Source of the DNA: Cryptosporangium minutisporangium
Lineage (GTDB): Bacteria; Actinomycetota; Actinomycetes; Mycobacteriales; Cryptosporangiaceae
Length of the DNA stretch: 64,000 nt
Direction: 5' to 3'
Assembly: GCF_039536245.1 (NCBI RefSeq)
Contig: NZ_BAAAYN010000038.1
Location: 69,369-133,368 of the forward strand
Made by a program: the position numbers and the translations under genes. Under the pieces are notes generated by a model that had not been told where the DNA came from, did not search any database, and worked only from the letters and a program-made list of their open reading frames with translations. Position 1 is the first letter of the stretch; the number at the start of each line of letters is the position of its first letter. Shown here piece after piece: positions 51,640 through 60,287 of the stretch.

Positions 51640-52571
51640 GGGCCTACGTGCTGCCGGCCACCGGTGAGGAAGCCGCCGTGACCGATGCGCCGCCGCCCGG
51701 CGACCCCGGCCCCGGCGAGGTGCGGATCCGGGTGCGGTGCTCCTCGGTCAACCCGTCGGACCGGATGATGGCGGGCGGCTTCTTCCGGTGGATGGAGCAC
51801 CACTACCCGGCGGTCCTGGGCCGCGACTTCGCCGGGACGATCGACGCGGTGGGGGACGGCGTCACCCGCTTCACCACCGGCGACGAGGTGTTCGGTTTCG
51901 TCAAGCGGCCGTACGTCGGGGACGGCACGTTCGCCGAGTACGTCACGATCCCGGCCGACCGGTACGCCGTCCACCGCCCGCCGGGCCTGTCGGTCGAGGA
52001 CGTCGGCGACCTCGGCGTCGCGGGGGCGACCGCGCTGCAGTGCGTGGACGCGTTGGCCTGCGCTGCGGGCGAGACCGTGCTGATCAACGGCGCGACCGGA
52101 GGGGTCGGGTCGTTCGCGGTGCAGCTGGCCCGGCGGGCCGGTCTGCGGGTGATCGCGACCGCCCACGGATCCGACGCCGAGCAGCACGTCCGCTTCCTCG
52201 GCGCCACCGCGACCGTCGACTGGACCACCGGCGACCTCGCCGACCAGGTGCGGGCGCTCGCGCCGGACGGCGTCGACGGCATCGTCGATCTGGTCTCGTC
52301 GGACCAGGACGCGATCACCGCGCTGGCCAGGCCGGTGCTGGCGCCGGGGCGTGCGGTGGCCGCCACCCGCAGCGGGTCGTCGCACGCCGACTTCACCGTG
52401 CACGGCGTCCACTGCTCGCCCGCGCTCGACCTCCTGCACCGGCTCGCCGACGCCGCCGTCGACGGGCTCGTCGTCCCGCGGGTCGCCTCGCACCCGCTGG
52501 ACAAGATCGAGGACGCGTTCGCCGCGCTGGCGCGGGCGCCGCTCGGCAAGGTCGGTCTCGAGGTGGCGTGA
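51636..52571 (+). CDS. Zinc-independent quinone-oxidoreductase-like MDR enzyme
   Basis: A 311-residue medium-chain dehydrogenase/reductase of the NADPH:quinone oxidoreductase group. GEVRIRVRCSSVNPSDRMMAGG, YPAVLGRDFAGTIDAVGDGVTRF, and the nucleotide-binding INGATGGVGSFAVQLARRAG are the family motifs. There are no zinc-binding Cys clusters. ATG 51636 overlaps the hydrolase stop. As the last gene of the import operon it probably reduces an unsaturated carbonyl or quinone derived from the imported compound. Confidence 0.85.
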   Translation: MRAYVLPATGEEAAVTDAPPPGDPGPGEVRIRVRCSSVNPSDRMMAGGFFRWMEHHYPAVLGRDFAGTIDAVGDGVTRFTTGDEVFGFVKRPYVGDGTFAEYVTIPADRYAVHRPPGLSVEDVGDLGVAGATALQCVDALACAAGETVLINGATGGVGSFAVQLARRAGLRVIATAHGSDAEQHVRFLGATATVDWTTGDLADQVRALAPDGVDGIVDLVSSDQDAITALARPVLAPGRAVAATRSGSSHADFTVHGVHCSPALDLLHRLADAAVDGLVVPRVASHPLDKIEDAFAALARAPLGKVGLEVA

Positions 52572-52603
52572 ACCGATCGGCCGAGCTGGACTGATCCCTA
52601 TAC

Positions 52604-52617
52604 TTGATTGGTTCCAA
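52604..52617. promoter_or_regulatory. AT-rich dyad before the first Fur-family gene
   Basis: TTGATTGGTTCCAA lies 23 bases before the Fur-family gene, the only AT-rich stretch in that gap; TTGG and CCAA are complementary and TTG/CAA flank it. It may be the autoregulatory operator or part of the promoter. Weak evidence. Confidence 0.3.
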
Positions 52618-52639
52618 AACCTGAGCGAGACTTCGACGT

Positions 52640-53065
52640 GTGCCCACCACGTCGGAGTTCGAACGGATGCTGCGGGGAGCCTCCCTGCGGGTGACGCGTC
52701 CGCGCCTGGCGGTGCTGCACGCGGTGTACGAACGTCCGCACGCCGACACCGACTCGATCCTCGGTGCGGTGCGGGCGGACCTCGGTGAGGTGTCCCACCA
52801 GACCGTCTACGACGTCCTGCGCGCGCTGACCGACGCCCGGCTGGTGCGGCGCATCGAACCGGCCGGCTCGGTAGCGCGCTACGAATCACGGGTCGGGGAC
52901 AACCACCACCACGTCGTCTGCCGGACGTGCGGCGTCATCGCCGACGTCGACTGCGCCGTCGGGGCCGCACCCTGCTTGACCGCCTCTGCGGACCTCGGCT
53001 TCGCGATCGACGAGGCCGAGGTCACCTACTGGGGCGTGTGCCCCGGCTGCTCGGCCGCCTCGTAA
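52640..53065 (+). CDS. Fur-family metalloregulator, first paralogue
   Basis: A 141-residue Fur/FurA-type repressor. The winged helix is LRVTRPRLAVLHAVYERPHADTDSILGAVRADLGEVSHQTVYDVLRALTDARLVRRIEPAGSVARYE. The metal-binding half has DNHHHVVCRTCGVIADV and the C-terminal CPGC, giving the two CxxC pairs of the structural zinc site and the HHH regulatory cluster. FurA usually sits beside katG, but here a STAS gene follows. GTG at 52640. A close paralogue is at 62746. Confidence 0.85.
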   Translation: MPTTSEFERMLRGASLRVTRPRLAVLHAVYERPHADTDSILGAVRADLGEVSHQTVYDVLRALTDARLVRRIEPAGSVARYESRVGDNHHHVVCRTCGVIADVDCAVGAAPCLTASADLGFAIDEAEVTYWGVCPGCSAAS

Positions 53066-53173
53066 CGCCCGCGCGCTCTGTCCACCCGCCGCTCCACCGG
53101 TTAGGCTCGACGTGTCGCCGTGGCCTTCTGAGTCGAGGGAACGCGGTCGACGTCGAGCGACGGGGTCGCCGTC

Positions 53174-53518
53174 ATGAAATCTCACCTTCCCGGCGGGCAG
53201 GCGGATGCTGCGCCGCTGCTGCGCGCCAGCGTCAAGCGGATCGGCGCCTCTCACGTGCGCGTCCGCCTGATCGGCGAAGCCGACCGCAGTTCGTCGGCCC
53301 ACCTGACCAAGGCCGTGACGGCGGCACTCCACCACAACCGGCCGGACGTGATCGACTTGGATCTCGCCGAGGTGCGGTTCATCGACGCCGGTGGGGTGGG
53401 TGCCGTGGTCGAGGCCCGCCAGCACTGTGCGGCGGCGAACTGCCGGCTGCGGCTGACCGACCCCCAACCGTTCGTGCGCACGGTGCTGCGGCTCACCGAA
53501 CAGTGGGACGTCGGGTAG
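53174..53518 (+). CDS. STAS-domain protein (anti-sigma-factor-antagonist-like)
   Basis: A 114-residue STAS protein. LLRASVKRIGASHVRVRLIGEADRSSSAHLTKAVTAALHHNRPDVIDLDLAEVRFIDAGGVGAVVEARQHC covers the fold. The Ser that is phosphorylated in SpoIIAA-type proteins lies in the (D)SSG or S(G/A)xx loop; here it is replaced by FIDAGGVG, so a Ser in that loop is missing and the regulation may differ. It may bind an anti-sigma kinase encoded elsewhere. Function inferred from the fold. Confidence 0.75.
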   Translation: MKSHLPGGQADAAPLLRASVKRIGASHVRVRLIGEADRSSSAHLTKAVTAALHHNRPDVIDLDLAEVRFIDAGGVGAVVEARQHCAAANCRLRLTDPQPFVRTVLRLTEQWDVG

Positions 53519-53595
53519 GGCCGTCGGCCGTGTCGTCCGAGAAACGGACGATGTAGAAGGTATGGACGGTCGGCTCCAGGGGTAGATCCGTCGCC

Positions 53596-53892
53596 ATGAC
53601 GGAACCATCGACGCGACCGGACAACACCTCCGACGGCCCGACGCTGGCCGGCGGCCCCTACCTCGGTGGCCCGGGCAACGACGCCGGCTACACCGCCGGC
53701 CTGCCCCGCCCGGGGCATGCCGACGAGATCCCCGACTCCGACGACGCGGCCAAGGACACGATCGCGGCGGCCGGCGCGGCTCCGGCCAGCGCGGCCACCA
53801 CCCCCGCGACGGACGCGGCACGGGAGACGGACACCGGCGAGGCGCCGGACGACGAGCCGGGCGCCGACGTCGGCGCGGTCAATCCCAGCTGA
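53596..53892 (+). CDS. Small acidic disordered protein
   Basis: A 98-residue protein with no hydrophobic core: Gly/Pro-rich start (GPTLAGGPYLGGPGNDAGYTAGLPRPGHADEIPDSDD) and an Ala/Asp/Glu/Thr-rich rest. Codon use agrees with a real gene (G/C at third positions) and the ATG has a weak AGGGG site. It overlaps the convergent SGNH fragment by 14 bases. No family is recognised; it may be a small scaffold-like or secreted protein, but no signal peptide is seen. Confidence 0.5.
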   Translation: MTEPSTRPDNTSDGPTLAGGPYLGGPGNDAGYTAGLPRPGHADEIPDSDDAAKDTIAAAGAAPASAATTPATDAARETDTGEAPDDEPGADVGAVNPS

Positions 53893-54466
53893 GCGAACGC
53901 TCCGACGCACGGTCCTGCCCGACGACCTGGACGCCGCCGAGGCCGGTCCGCGGGGCCGGCCGGTTACCGGTCGCGGCCGACCGGCTGCTGAGGTCGTACG
54001 CCGCCGCCAGCACCGCGGGCGCGAGCGCGTCGGCGATCAGCGCGTAACCGGCGCTGGACGGATGGAAGCGGTCGGCGCTGAACAGCGTCGGATCGTCGGC
54101 GAAGCCCGCCGCGGTCGTGACGGCGGCGTCGGCGATCCGGGCGCCCGCGGCGCGCGCCACGCGGACCTGCGCCTGCTGCAGGCGGAGGCTGCCCGCCCGC
54201 ACCACCGGCCGCATCGCGGCCGGCACCCACGGGACCACGCTCAGATCCGGGGCGGGTGCGACGACGACCTCCGCGCCGGCCGCGCGGAGCGTCCGCACCG
54301 CATCGCCGAGTTGGGTCGCGGCGTGCTCCGGCGGCACCAGGCGGGTGAGGTCGTTGGCGCCGATGATGACGAGGGCGAGCGACGGCCGCCACGCTGCCGC
54401 GCGTCGCACCTGGGCGTCCAGGTCCTGGCTGCACGCGCCGGGCACGGCGAACGCCGGAGCGTCGCG
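53879..54466 (-). pseudogene. N-terminally truncated SGNH/GDSL hydrolase
   Basis: About 190 residues match the C-terminal part of an actinobacterial SGNH hydrolase: RRAAAWRPSLALVIIGANDLTRLVPPEHAATQLGDAVRTLRAAGAEVVVAP holds block III (GxND) and SADRFHPSSAGYALIADAL holds the catalytic Asp-His block V. The N-terminal about 80 residues with the GDS block and the catalytic Ser are absent. Upstream, the same frame runs directly into the stop codon of the STAS gene (54467-54469) with no room for the missing part. It is most likely a deletion remnant; translation from GTG 54445 would give an inactive 188-residue protein. Confidence 0.7.
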
Positions 54467-54844
54467 TCACCTTCCTGCTGTGGCCAGCGTCGCCAGCAAC
54501 CGGTCGTCGGCCACCGGCAGGACCTCGGCGAGCGAGGTGGCCGCCAGGATGCGGCACAGCAGCGTCGGCGGATTCGCCACCGTCAGCTCGGCGCCCACGG
54601 CCGCGACCGAGGCGCGGGTGCGGAGCAGAGCGGTGAGGCCGCAGGCGTCGACGAACGCCAGTTTTGTGCAGTCGAGGACGACCACCTCGACGGTCCCCTC
54701 GGCGAGGTCGCCGACGGCGTCGAGGAGGATCGGAGCGGTCTGGTGGTCGAGTTCGCCCTCCAGCGCGCAGCACACGATGCGGTCGAGATGGCGCACGCTC
54801 ACCGCGAACGGAACGCTCGCCCCGAACTGTGGTGGATCGGCCAT
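54467..54844 (-). CDS. STAS-domain anti-sigma-factor antagonist
   Basis: A 125-residue STAS protein: RIVCCALEGELDHQTAPILLDAVGDLAEGTVEVVVLDCTKLAFVDACGLTALLRTRASVAAVGAELTVANPPTLLCRIL. The Cys-Gly pair in FVDACGLTALL stands where SpoIIAA has the phosphorylated Ser, so it may not be regulated by phosphorylation at that position. GGGAGG precedes ATG 54844. Its stop codon is immediately followed, in the same frame, by the truncated SGNH hydrolase, so the two were probably joined by a deletion. Confidence 0.8.
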   Translation of the reverse strand: MADPPQFGASVPFAVSVRHLDRIVCCALEGELDHQTAPILLDAVGDLAEGTVEVVVLDCTKLAFVDACGLTALLRTRASVAAVGAELTVANPPTLLCRILAATSLAEVLPVADDRLLATLATAGR

Positions 54845-55040
54845 GGCGGCCTCCCGAGTGCGTCCGGAACCGTCGTGATGGATGCGGGCAGGTGAGAACG
54901 GCGGCTTCGTCGCCCGATCTCACGGTAACGAGTGACCCCGGCCTGATCCACACTCATTCACGTCCGGATCCGCGGGCGGCGGACCGCGCCACGCCTACGC
55001 ACGGTATTGATCGCGCCTGGTCGGGGGTACGAGGCAGCGC

Positions 55041-56462
55041 ATGGGACAAGAGAGTCTTCCAGTGCTGGAGGCGATCGAGCAGTTCCGCGACGCCGGAAAC
55101 TACTCGTTCGGGCTGCCCGGCCATCGTCTCGGGCGGGGAATCGACGAGCGGACCGCGGCCGTGCTGTCGCCGGGCGCGTTCGAGGCGGACGTCGAGCTGG
55201 CCAAGCAGGGTGTGCCGGAGGCGGAGAAGCTGCTAGCGCAGGCGGTCGGTGCTCGGGACGCGGTGTTCACCACCTGTGGTTCGAGCATCTCGATCCACAC
55301 CGCGCTGCTGACGGTGACCGGCCCCGGCCAGAAGGTCCTGGTCGACCGGAACGTCCACAAGTCCGTGGTCGCCTCGTTGATCCTGGCCGGTGCGATCCCG
55401 GTGTGGCTGCGGCCGCGCTGGGACTACGAGAACCAGATCGCGCACCCGGCGACGGCCGGGGACGTCGTCGAGGCGCTGGAGCGCGATCCGGAGATCAGCG
55501 CGGTGCTGGCGATCACGCCGACCGAGTACGGCACCGGCGCCGACGTGCACGGCATCGCGGACGCTTGCCACCAGCGCGGGGTGCCGCTGCTGGTCGACGA
55601 GGCGTGGGGTGCGCACTTCCCGTTCCACCCCGACCTGCCGACCGCGGCGGTGCGGGCCGGTGCCGACATCACGATCCAGAGCCTGCACAAGGCCGGCGGC
55701 GGTCTCTGCCAGTCGTCGATCATGTTGCTCGGTGGCGATCTGGTCGACCCCGTCGACCTGCGATTGCGGCTGGACCTGATCACGACGACCAGCCCGTCGG
55801 CACTGTTCTACGGATCGATCGACGGATGGCGGCGGCGGATGGCCGCCGAGGGCGAGAAGCTGTTCGGCCGGGCGCTGGACCGAGCCGCGCGGCTGCGCGA
55901 ACGGCTCGGTGGGGTGACCGGCCTGGCGGTGCTGGGCTCGGACATCATCGGCCACGACAGCGTCGCCGAGTGGGATCCGCTGAAGCTGTCGGTCGACGTC
56001 TCCGCGCTCGCATCACCGGTTACCAGGCGAAGGAGTGGCTCCAATCGGAGCAGCGGCTCGCCGCGCAGCTCGGGGACTCCCGCCGGGTGATCTGCTCGCT
56101 CAGCTACGCCGACGACAACGATGCGGTCGAGCGGCTCGCGGCGGCGTTCGAGGCGCTCGCGGCGGACCCGCCGAGCCCGGACCGGCCGGCGCCGGCGGTC
56201 CCGCCGCTGGACGAACTGAACCTGGAGCAGGCGATGCCGCCCAGGGACGCGTTCTTCGCCAAGACCCAGCAGGTGAAGGATCCGGTGGGGCGGATCTCTG
56301 CCGAGATGATCAGCCCGTATCCGCCGGGGGTACCGGCCGTCCTGCCCGGGGAGCGGTTCAACGCCGCGGTGGTCGAGTACCTGCGCGGGCAAGGCGGCGG
56401 GCATGACGATCCCGGACGCCGCCGACCCCGAGCTGGAGACGTTCCGGGTCGTCCACGAGTAG
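55041..56462 (+). pseudogene. Orn/Lys/Arg decarboxylase family gene with two frameshifts
   Basis: PLP-dependent fold-I decarboxylase. NYSFGLPGHRLGRG, TTCGSSISIHTALLTVTGPG, LLVDEAWGAHFPFHP and the PLP-Lys motif ITIQSLHKAGGG are in the start frame. At about 56010 one base is missing (SVDVSAL is followed in the next frame by ITGYQAKEWLQSEQRLAAQLGDSRRV). At about 56391 one extra base returns to the first frame, which then gives GMTIPDAADPELETFRVVHE and the stop at 56462. The whole span is 474 codons, the normal length. As sequenced, translation stops at 56090. Either two sequencing errors or a decayed gene. Confidence 0.7.
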
Positions 56463-56514
56463 CCCCGCCACGGGTGACTACGGTGGCGAGGACGATCTGG
56501 TGAGGAGCAGCCCC

Positions 56515-57867
56515 ATGTCCGAACGGAACACGATCGCGGCGGCGGTCGAGGCGGTCATCCCCGGAGCGCGTGCCGATCTCGAGCGGCTGGTGCGGATCCC
56601 CAGTATCTGGGCCGACCCGGCACACGCCGCCGACACCGAGGCCAGTGCCGCGGCGGTGGCCGAGCTCGCCGGTGCGCTGAACCCGGCGAGCGTGCGGATC
56701 ATCCGCGCCGACGGCGGGGCGCCGGCCGTGCTCGCGCACTGGCCGGCGCCCGAGGGCCAGCCCACCGTGCTGCTCTACGCGCATCACGACGTCCAGCCCA
56801 CCGGCGGCGACGCGCTGTGGACCAGCCCGCCGTTCGAGCCGACCGAGCGGAACGGACGGCTCTACGGCCGCGGAGCCGCGGACGACAAGGCCGGCGTCAT
56901 GACCCACCTCGCGGTGCTGCGCGCGTACGACGGCAGGCCACCGGTCGGCGTCACGCTGTTCGTGGAGGGCGAGGAGGAGTCCGGGTCGCCGACGCTCCCG
57001 GCGCTGCTGCGCGAGCACTCCGAGGAACTGGCCGCGGACGTGATCGTGATCGCGGACTCGGCGAACCCGTCCGTCGACGTCCCCGCGTTGACGACCAGTC
57101 TGCGGGGCCTGGTCGACCTGGTCGTCGAGGTGTCGATGCTGGAGAGTGCGGTCCACTCGGGCGTCTACGGTGGCCCGCTGGGCGACGCGCTGACCGCGCT
57201 CTGCCACACGCTCGCCAGTCTGCACGACGAGAAGGGCGAGGTCGCCGTCGCCGGGCTGCGCCGCAACACCGGCACGGACGCGGCGACCGTGGAGGCGTCG
57301 GAGGCGGAGTTCCGGGCCGAGGCCGGTGTGCTCGACGGCGTCGACCTGCTCGGCTCGGGCACGATCGCCGAGCGGATCTGGCACGCGCCCGCGATCGCGG
57401 TTCTCGGTATCGACGCCCCGGCCGTCGCGAACGCGTCGAACGTCCTGCTGCCCCGGGCGCGCGCGTTCGTCAGCCTGCGGCTCGCACCCGGCGAGGACGC
57501 CGTGGCGGCCCGCGACACGCTCGCCGAGCACCTGCGCGCGCACGTGCCCTGGGGCGCGCACGTCGAGACCGCACCCGCCACCGGCATCGCCGAACCGTTC
57601 AGCCTGGACGCCAGGGGCGGCGCCTACGACGCGGCCCGGCGGGCGTTCGCCGAGGCGTACGGCAATGCCACGGTCGAGACCGGGATCGGCGGCTCGATTC
57701 CGTTCATCGCGGAGTTCGCGCGGGCGTTCCCCGGTGCCGCGGTGCTGGTCACCGGCGTGGGCGATCCGGCGAGCCGCTGGCACGGCATCGACGAGAGCCT
57801 GTCGCTCCCGATGTTCACGACCGGCGTGCGCGCGGAGGCGTTCCTCCTCGACGAGCTGCGGCGCTGA
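56515..57867 (+). CDS. M20-family metallopeptidase (dipeptidase-like)
   Basis: A 450-residue M20 peptidase. VLLYAHHDVQPTG gives the first metal His-Asp pair, GRGAADDKAGVM the bridging Asp, FVEGEEESGSPTL the catalytic Glu and metal Glu, and the dimerisation domain follows (SMLESAVHSGVYGGPLGDALTALCHTLAS). It resembles carnosinase/succinyl-diaminopimelate desuccinylase-type enzymes that cleave dipeptides. GAGGAG precedes ATG 56515. It is next to the decarboxylase gene on the same strand; a shared amino-acid degradation role is possible but unproven. Confidence 0.85.
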   Translation: MSERNTIAAAVEAVIPGARADLERLVRIPSIWADPAHAADTEASAAAVAELAGALNPASVRIIRADGGAPAVLAHWPAPEGQPTVLLYAHHDVQPTGGDALWTSPPFEPTERNGRLYGRGAADDKAGVMTHLAVLRAYDGRPPVGVTLFVEGEEESGSPTLPALLREHSEELAADVIVIADSANPSVDVPALTTSLRGLVDLVVEVSMLESAVHSGVYGGPLGDALTALCHTLASLHDEKGEVAVAGLRRNTGTDAATVEASEAEFRAEAGVLDGVDLLGSGTIAERIWHAPAIAVLGIDAPAVANASNVLLPRARAFVSLRLAPGEDAVAARDTLAEHLRAHVPWGAHVETAPATGIAEPFSLDARGGAYDAARRAFAEAYGNATVETGIGGSIPFIAEFARAFPGAAVLVTGVGDPASRWHGIDESLSLPMFTTGVRAEAFLLDELRR

Positions 57868-57876
57868 CGTCCGGGC

Positions 57877-58823
57877 TCAGCTCTCCACCAGCTCGGCCAG
57901 TTCGGTGAGGCTGGAGACCAGCGCCGCCACCTGACCGAGCGCGTGCCGGTGGCACTCCGCGACCGCCGCGGCGAGCGCCTGCTCGGGTGGGCCTCCGTCG
58001 TCCGCGAGCCGCGGGGCCTCGGCCATCAGCGCGGCGACCCGCTCCTGCAGGTGCCCGCGCACCGACCCGACGAGTGACTCGGCGGCCTCGGCGCAGAGCG
58101 CGATCGCGATCGCGGTGCCGATCAGTCCGGCGAGCGCGTCGAGGTTGTGCGTCATCAACCCGAGGTACTGGTCGACGTCGCGTCCGGGCCATGCGAGGAC
58201 CGGGCGTAACGCCCGCTGCAGATCGGTGCGGACGCCGTGCAGGTCGGCGGCGGTCCCGTGCAGGGTCGCGACCTGAGCGGCGACCACGGCCGGTCGTCCG
58301 GTCAGCCCGTCGAGCACCCCGCGGAGCGGTTCCAACCGGGGGAGCGCCCACGCGGCCGGGTGCGCGGCAGTCGGGTCCGGGTCGACGGGTCCGGGTCGAA
58401 CGGGTCCGGGCCCGCGCGGGAGTGCCCGACGACCAGCGCCGGGTCGATCCACGCTCCGTCGGTGATCCGCTCGTGCAGGTAGGTGTACTGGTCGGCGGGC
58501 CGGCCCAGCAGCCAGGGGCTCCGGATGACGACCGGCCCGACCGGGCAGTCCCCGTCTTCGTCGCCGGCCGCGACGGCCTCCCAGAGGTCGTCGGCGAAGA
58601 TCGCGAAGTTCTCGGCCACGTACTCGACCAGCTCGGCCTGGCGCGCCGTGACCCGGTCCAGGGCCTCGGCGATCCATCCGGCCAGCGACCCGAACGACTC
58701 GTCGTCCCAGGTGAGACTCCGGCACACCGCCCCGATCCAGGCGAGCCGGAGACGCACGGTGGAGATCTCCGCCGCGTGCGCCCGCAAGGTCCGGATGTCT
58801 GGCGGCCGGCCGTCGAACCTCAT
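57877..58823 (-). pseudogene. Helical protein of unknown function, frameshifted in a repeat
   Basis: From ATG 58823 (GGAGGACAG upstream) the frame encodes RTLRAHAAEISTVRLRLAWIGAVCRSLTWDDESFGSLAGWIAEAL and ends out of frame in Arg-rich sequence. From about 58385 another frame continues with GLTGRPAVVAAQVATLHGTAADLHGVRTDLQRALRPVLAWPGRDVDQYLGL to the stop at 57877. One unit of the 14/15-bp repeat at 58372-58410 has 14 bases and the next 15, which explains the shift. Restoring one base gives about 315 residues. The N-terminus has WxG-like helical features of type VII secretion-associated proteins; this is weak. Confidence 0.6.
58372..58410. repeat. 14/15-bp tandem repeat at the frameshift
   Basis: CGGGTCCGGGTCGA (58372-58385), CGGGTCCGGGTCGAA (58386-58400) and CGGGTCCGGG (58401-58410). 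The first unit lacks one A relative to the second. It lies inside the broken gene and changes its frame, so slippage here is the likely cause. Confidence 0.75.
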
Positions 58824-58984
58824 CTGTCCTCCCGCTGCGGACGCCTCTGCCGTGCCCATCCTTCCCGGCGGTGCGCTGCCGCCACAGACGTGGGCGGTGG
58901 ACGTTGCGCGGCCGGCCCGGGCGTCTGATCCTGGACGAGAGCTGGGCCCACCAGTCGCTGGGCTCCGACTCCAGGAGGCGACCG

Positions 58985-60115
58985 CTGACCGAAAGACGAA
59001 TGATCGCCCTCGTCGTCGGGATCGTGGTGGTGGCGATGGCGGGCGGCGCACTGGTGGGGGTCGCGCTCACAGCCGATCGCGCGCGACCGACCAGAGCGGA
59101 GTCGACCGCGCCCACCCACGACCGGTCTGGTCGCGCGCGACCGACCAGAGCGGAGTCGACCGCGCCCACCCACGACCGGTCTGGTCGCGCGCGACCGACC
59201 AGAGCGGAGTCGACCGCGCCTGCCCACGGCCGGTCCGGCCCGGTGCCCGCCGACTACGTGGCGATCGAGAAGGTTCCGCGGGTGCGCCGAGGCCCCGCGG
59301 CCGGGAACGACCGGGGTTCGTCCGGCACCTACACCGCGCGGTGCGGCTCCAATCAGGAGGGCCACTACAACTCCGACAACGTGATCGTCAGTCCGGGCGT
59401 GCCGAACGGCGCGCACCACCTGCACGACTACGTCGGCAACACCAGCACCTCCGCCGCCTCCACCGACCGCAGCCTGGCCGCGGCGCCGACGACCTGCCGG
59501 GATCCCGGCGACCGGTCGGCCTACTACTGGCCGGTCCTGCGGGACCTGGTCGATCCCCGGACCCAGGCCCGGTTCCCCGGCGAGTCGGAGTCGGACCGCA
59601 ACGTGGGCCTGGTGCTGCGGCCGGCGGTGTCGATGGTGTACTCCGGCAACCCGTTCGCGCCGGTGACCGCGATGCCACGCTTCCTGCGGGTCGTCACCGG
59701 GAACGCGAAGGCGCTCACCGCCGGCGGCCGGAACGCGCGCGCCCGGTGGACCTGCCGCGGGTTCGCCGACCGGGTCACCGCCGACCGGTATCCGCTCTGT
59801 CCGGCCGGGCGGGGCCTCACCCGGATCCTGGAGTTCCCGAGCTGCTGGGACGGCCGGAACACCGACAGCGCGAACCATCGCACGCACGTCGTCTTCCCGG
59901 ACGCGCGAGGCGCGTGCCCACCCGGAACGGCCGCGGTGCCGAAGCTGACGATCACGCTGACCTACGACGTGCCAGCGGGGGCGTCGTTCGCGATCGACAG
60001 CTTCCCCGACCAGCGGCGGGCCGCGACGACCGACCACGCAGACTTCGTCAACGTGATGGTGCCGGGGTCGATGGCGCGGCTGGTCGGCTGCCTCAACGCG
60101 GGCCGCCGGTGTTGA
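58985..60115 (+). CDS. DUF1996 domain exported protein with repeat linker
   Basis: A 376-residue exported protein. A membrane or signal segment (MIALVVGIVVVAMAGGALVGVAL) is followed by a low-complexity 18-residue repeat, three times, then the DUF1996 domain: PGVPNGAHHLHDYVGNTS, TCRDPGDRSAYYWPVL, LEFPSCWDGRN, HRTHVVFPDARGACP, SFPDQRRAATTDHADFVN. The first ATG is at 59000, without a ribosome site. AGGAGG (58973-58978) stands six bases before the in-frame CTG at 58985, which would add TERR before the hydrophobic segment, so a CTG start is plausible. DUF1996 proteins are secreted and the function is not established. Confidence 0.8.
   Translation: MTERRMIALVVGIVVVAMAGGALVGVALTADRARPTRAESTAPTHDRSGRARPTRAESTAPTHDRSGRARPTRAESTAPAHGRSGPVPADYVAIEKVPRVRRGPAAGNDRGSSGTYTARCGSNQEGHYNSDNVIVSPGVPNGAHHLHDYVGNTSTSAASTDRSLAAAPTTCRDPGDRSAYYWPVLRDLVDPRTQARFPGESESDRNVGLVLRPAVSMVYSGNPFAPVTAMPRFLRVVTGNAKALTAGGRNARARWTCRGFADRVTADRYPLCPAGRGLTRILEFPSCWDGRNTDSANHRTHVVFPDARGACPPGTAAVPKLTITLTYDVPAGASFAIDSFPDQRRAATTDHADFVNVMVPGSMARLVGCLNAGRRC
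59077..59238 (+). repeat. Three near-identical 54-bp tandem repeats
   Basis: Units start at 59077, 59131 and 59185. The first two differ at one or two bases and the third diverges at its end. Each encodes 18 residues (RARPTRAESTAPTHDRSG and variants) and is in frame, giving a Thr/Ser/Arg-rich linker between the membrane segment and DUF1996. Copy number is likely to vary between strains. Confidence 0.9.
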
Positions 60116-60122
60116 GAGGGGT

Positions 60123-60153
60123 GGCCCGGCGGCGGCTGCTGCACCGCCGGGCC
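60123..60153 (+). terminator. Hairpin after the DUF1996 gene
   Basis: GGCCCGGCGG (60123-60132) pairs perfectly with CCGCCGGGCC (60144-60153) over an 11-base loop, seven bases after the stop. Probable terminator. Confidence 0.7.
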
Positions 60154-60287
60154 GGGGGCTACCAGCGGGCGCGCCGTTCGTAACCCCGCCGCTCGTATGC
60201 CCCGCCGAGTCCGCCGCTATACGTTCGAATCGGGGGTCTCGTCCGCTCCACCTCGGCGATTCGCTCCGCAGCGGCTAGGCTGGTAAC

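Noticed and set aside
59077-59238. CRISPR-like direct repeats
   Set aside because: The 54-bp units abut without spacers, are in frame and encode a protein linker.
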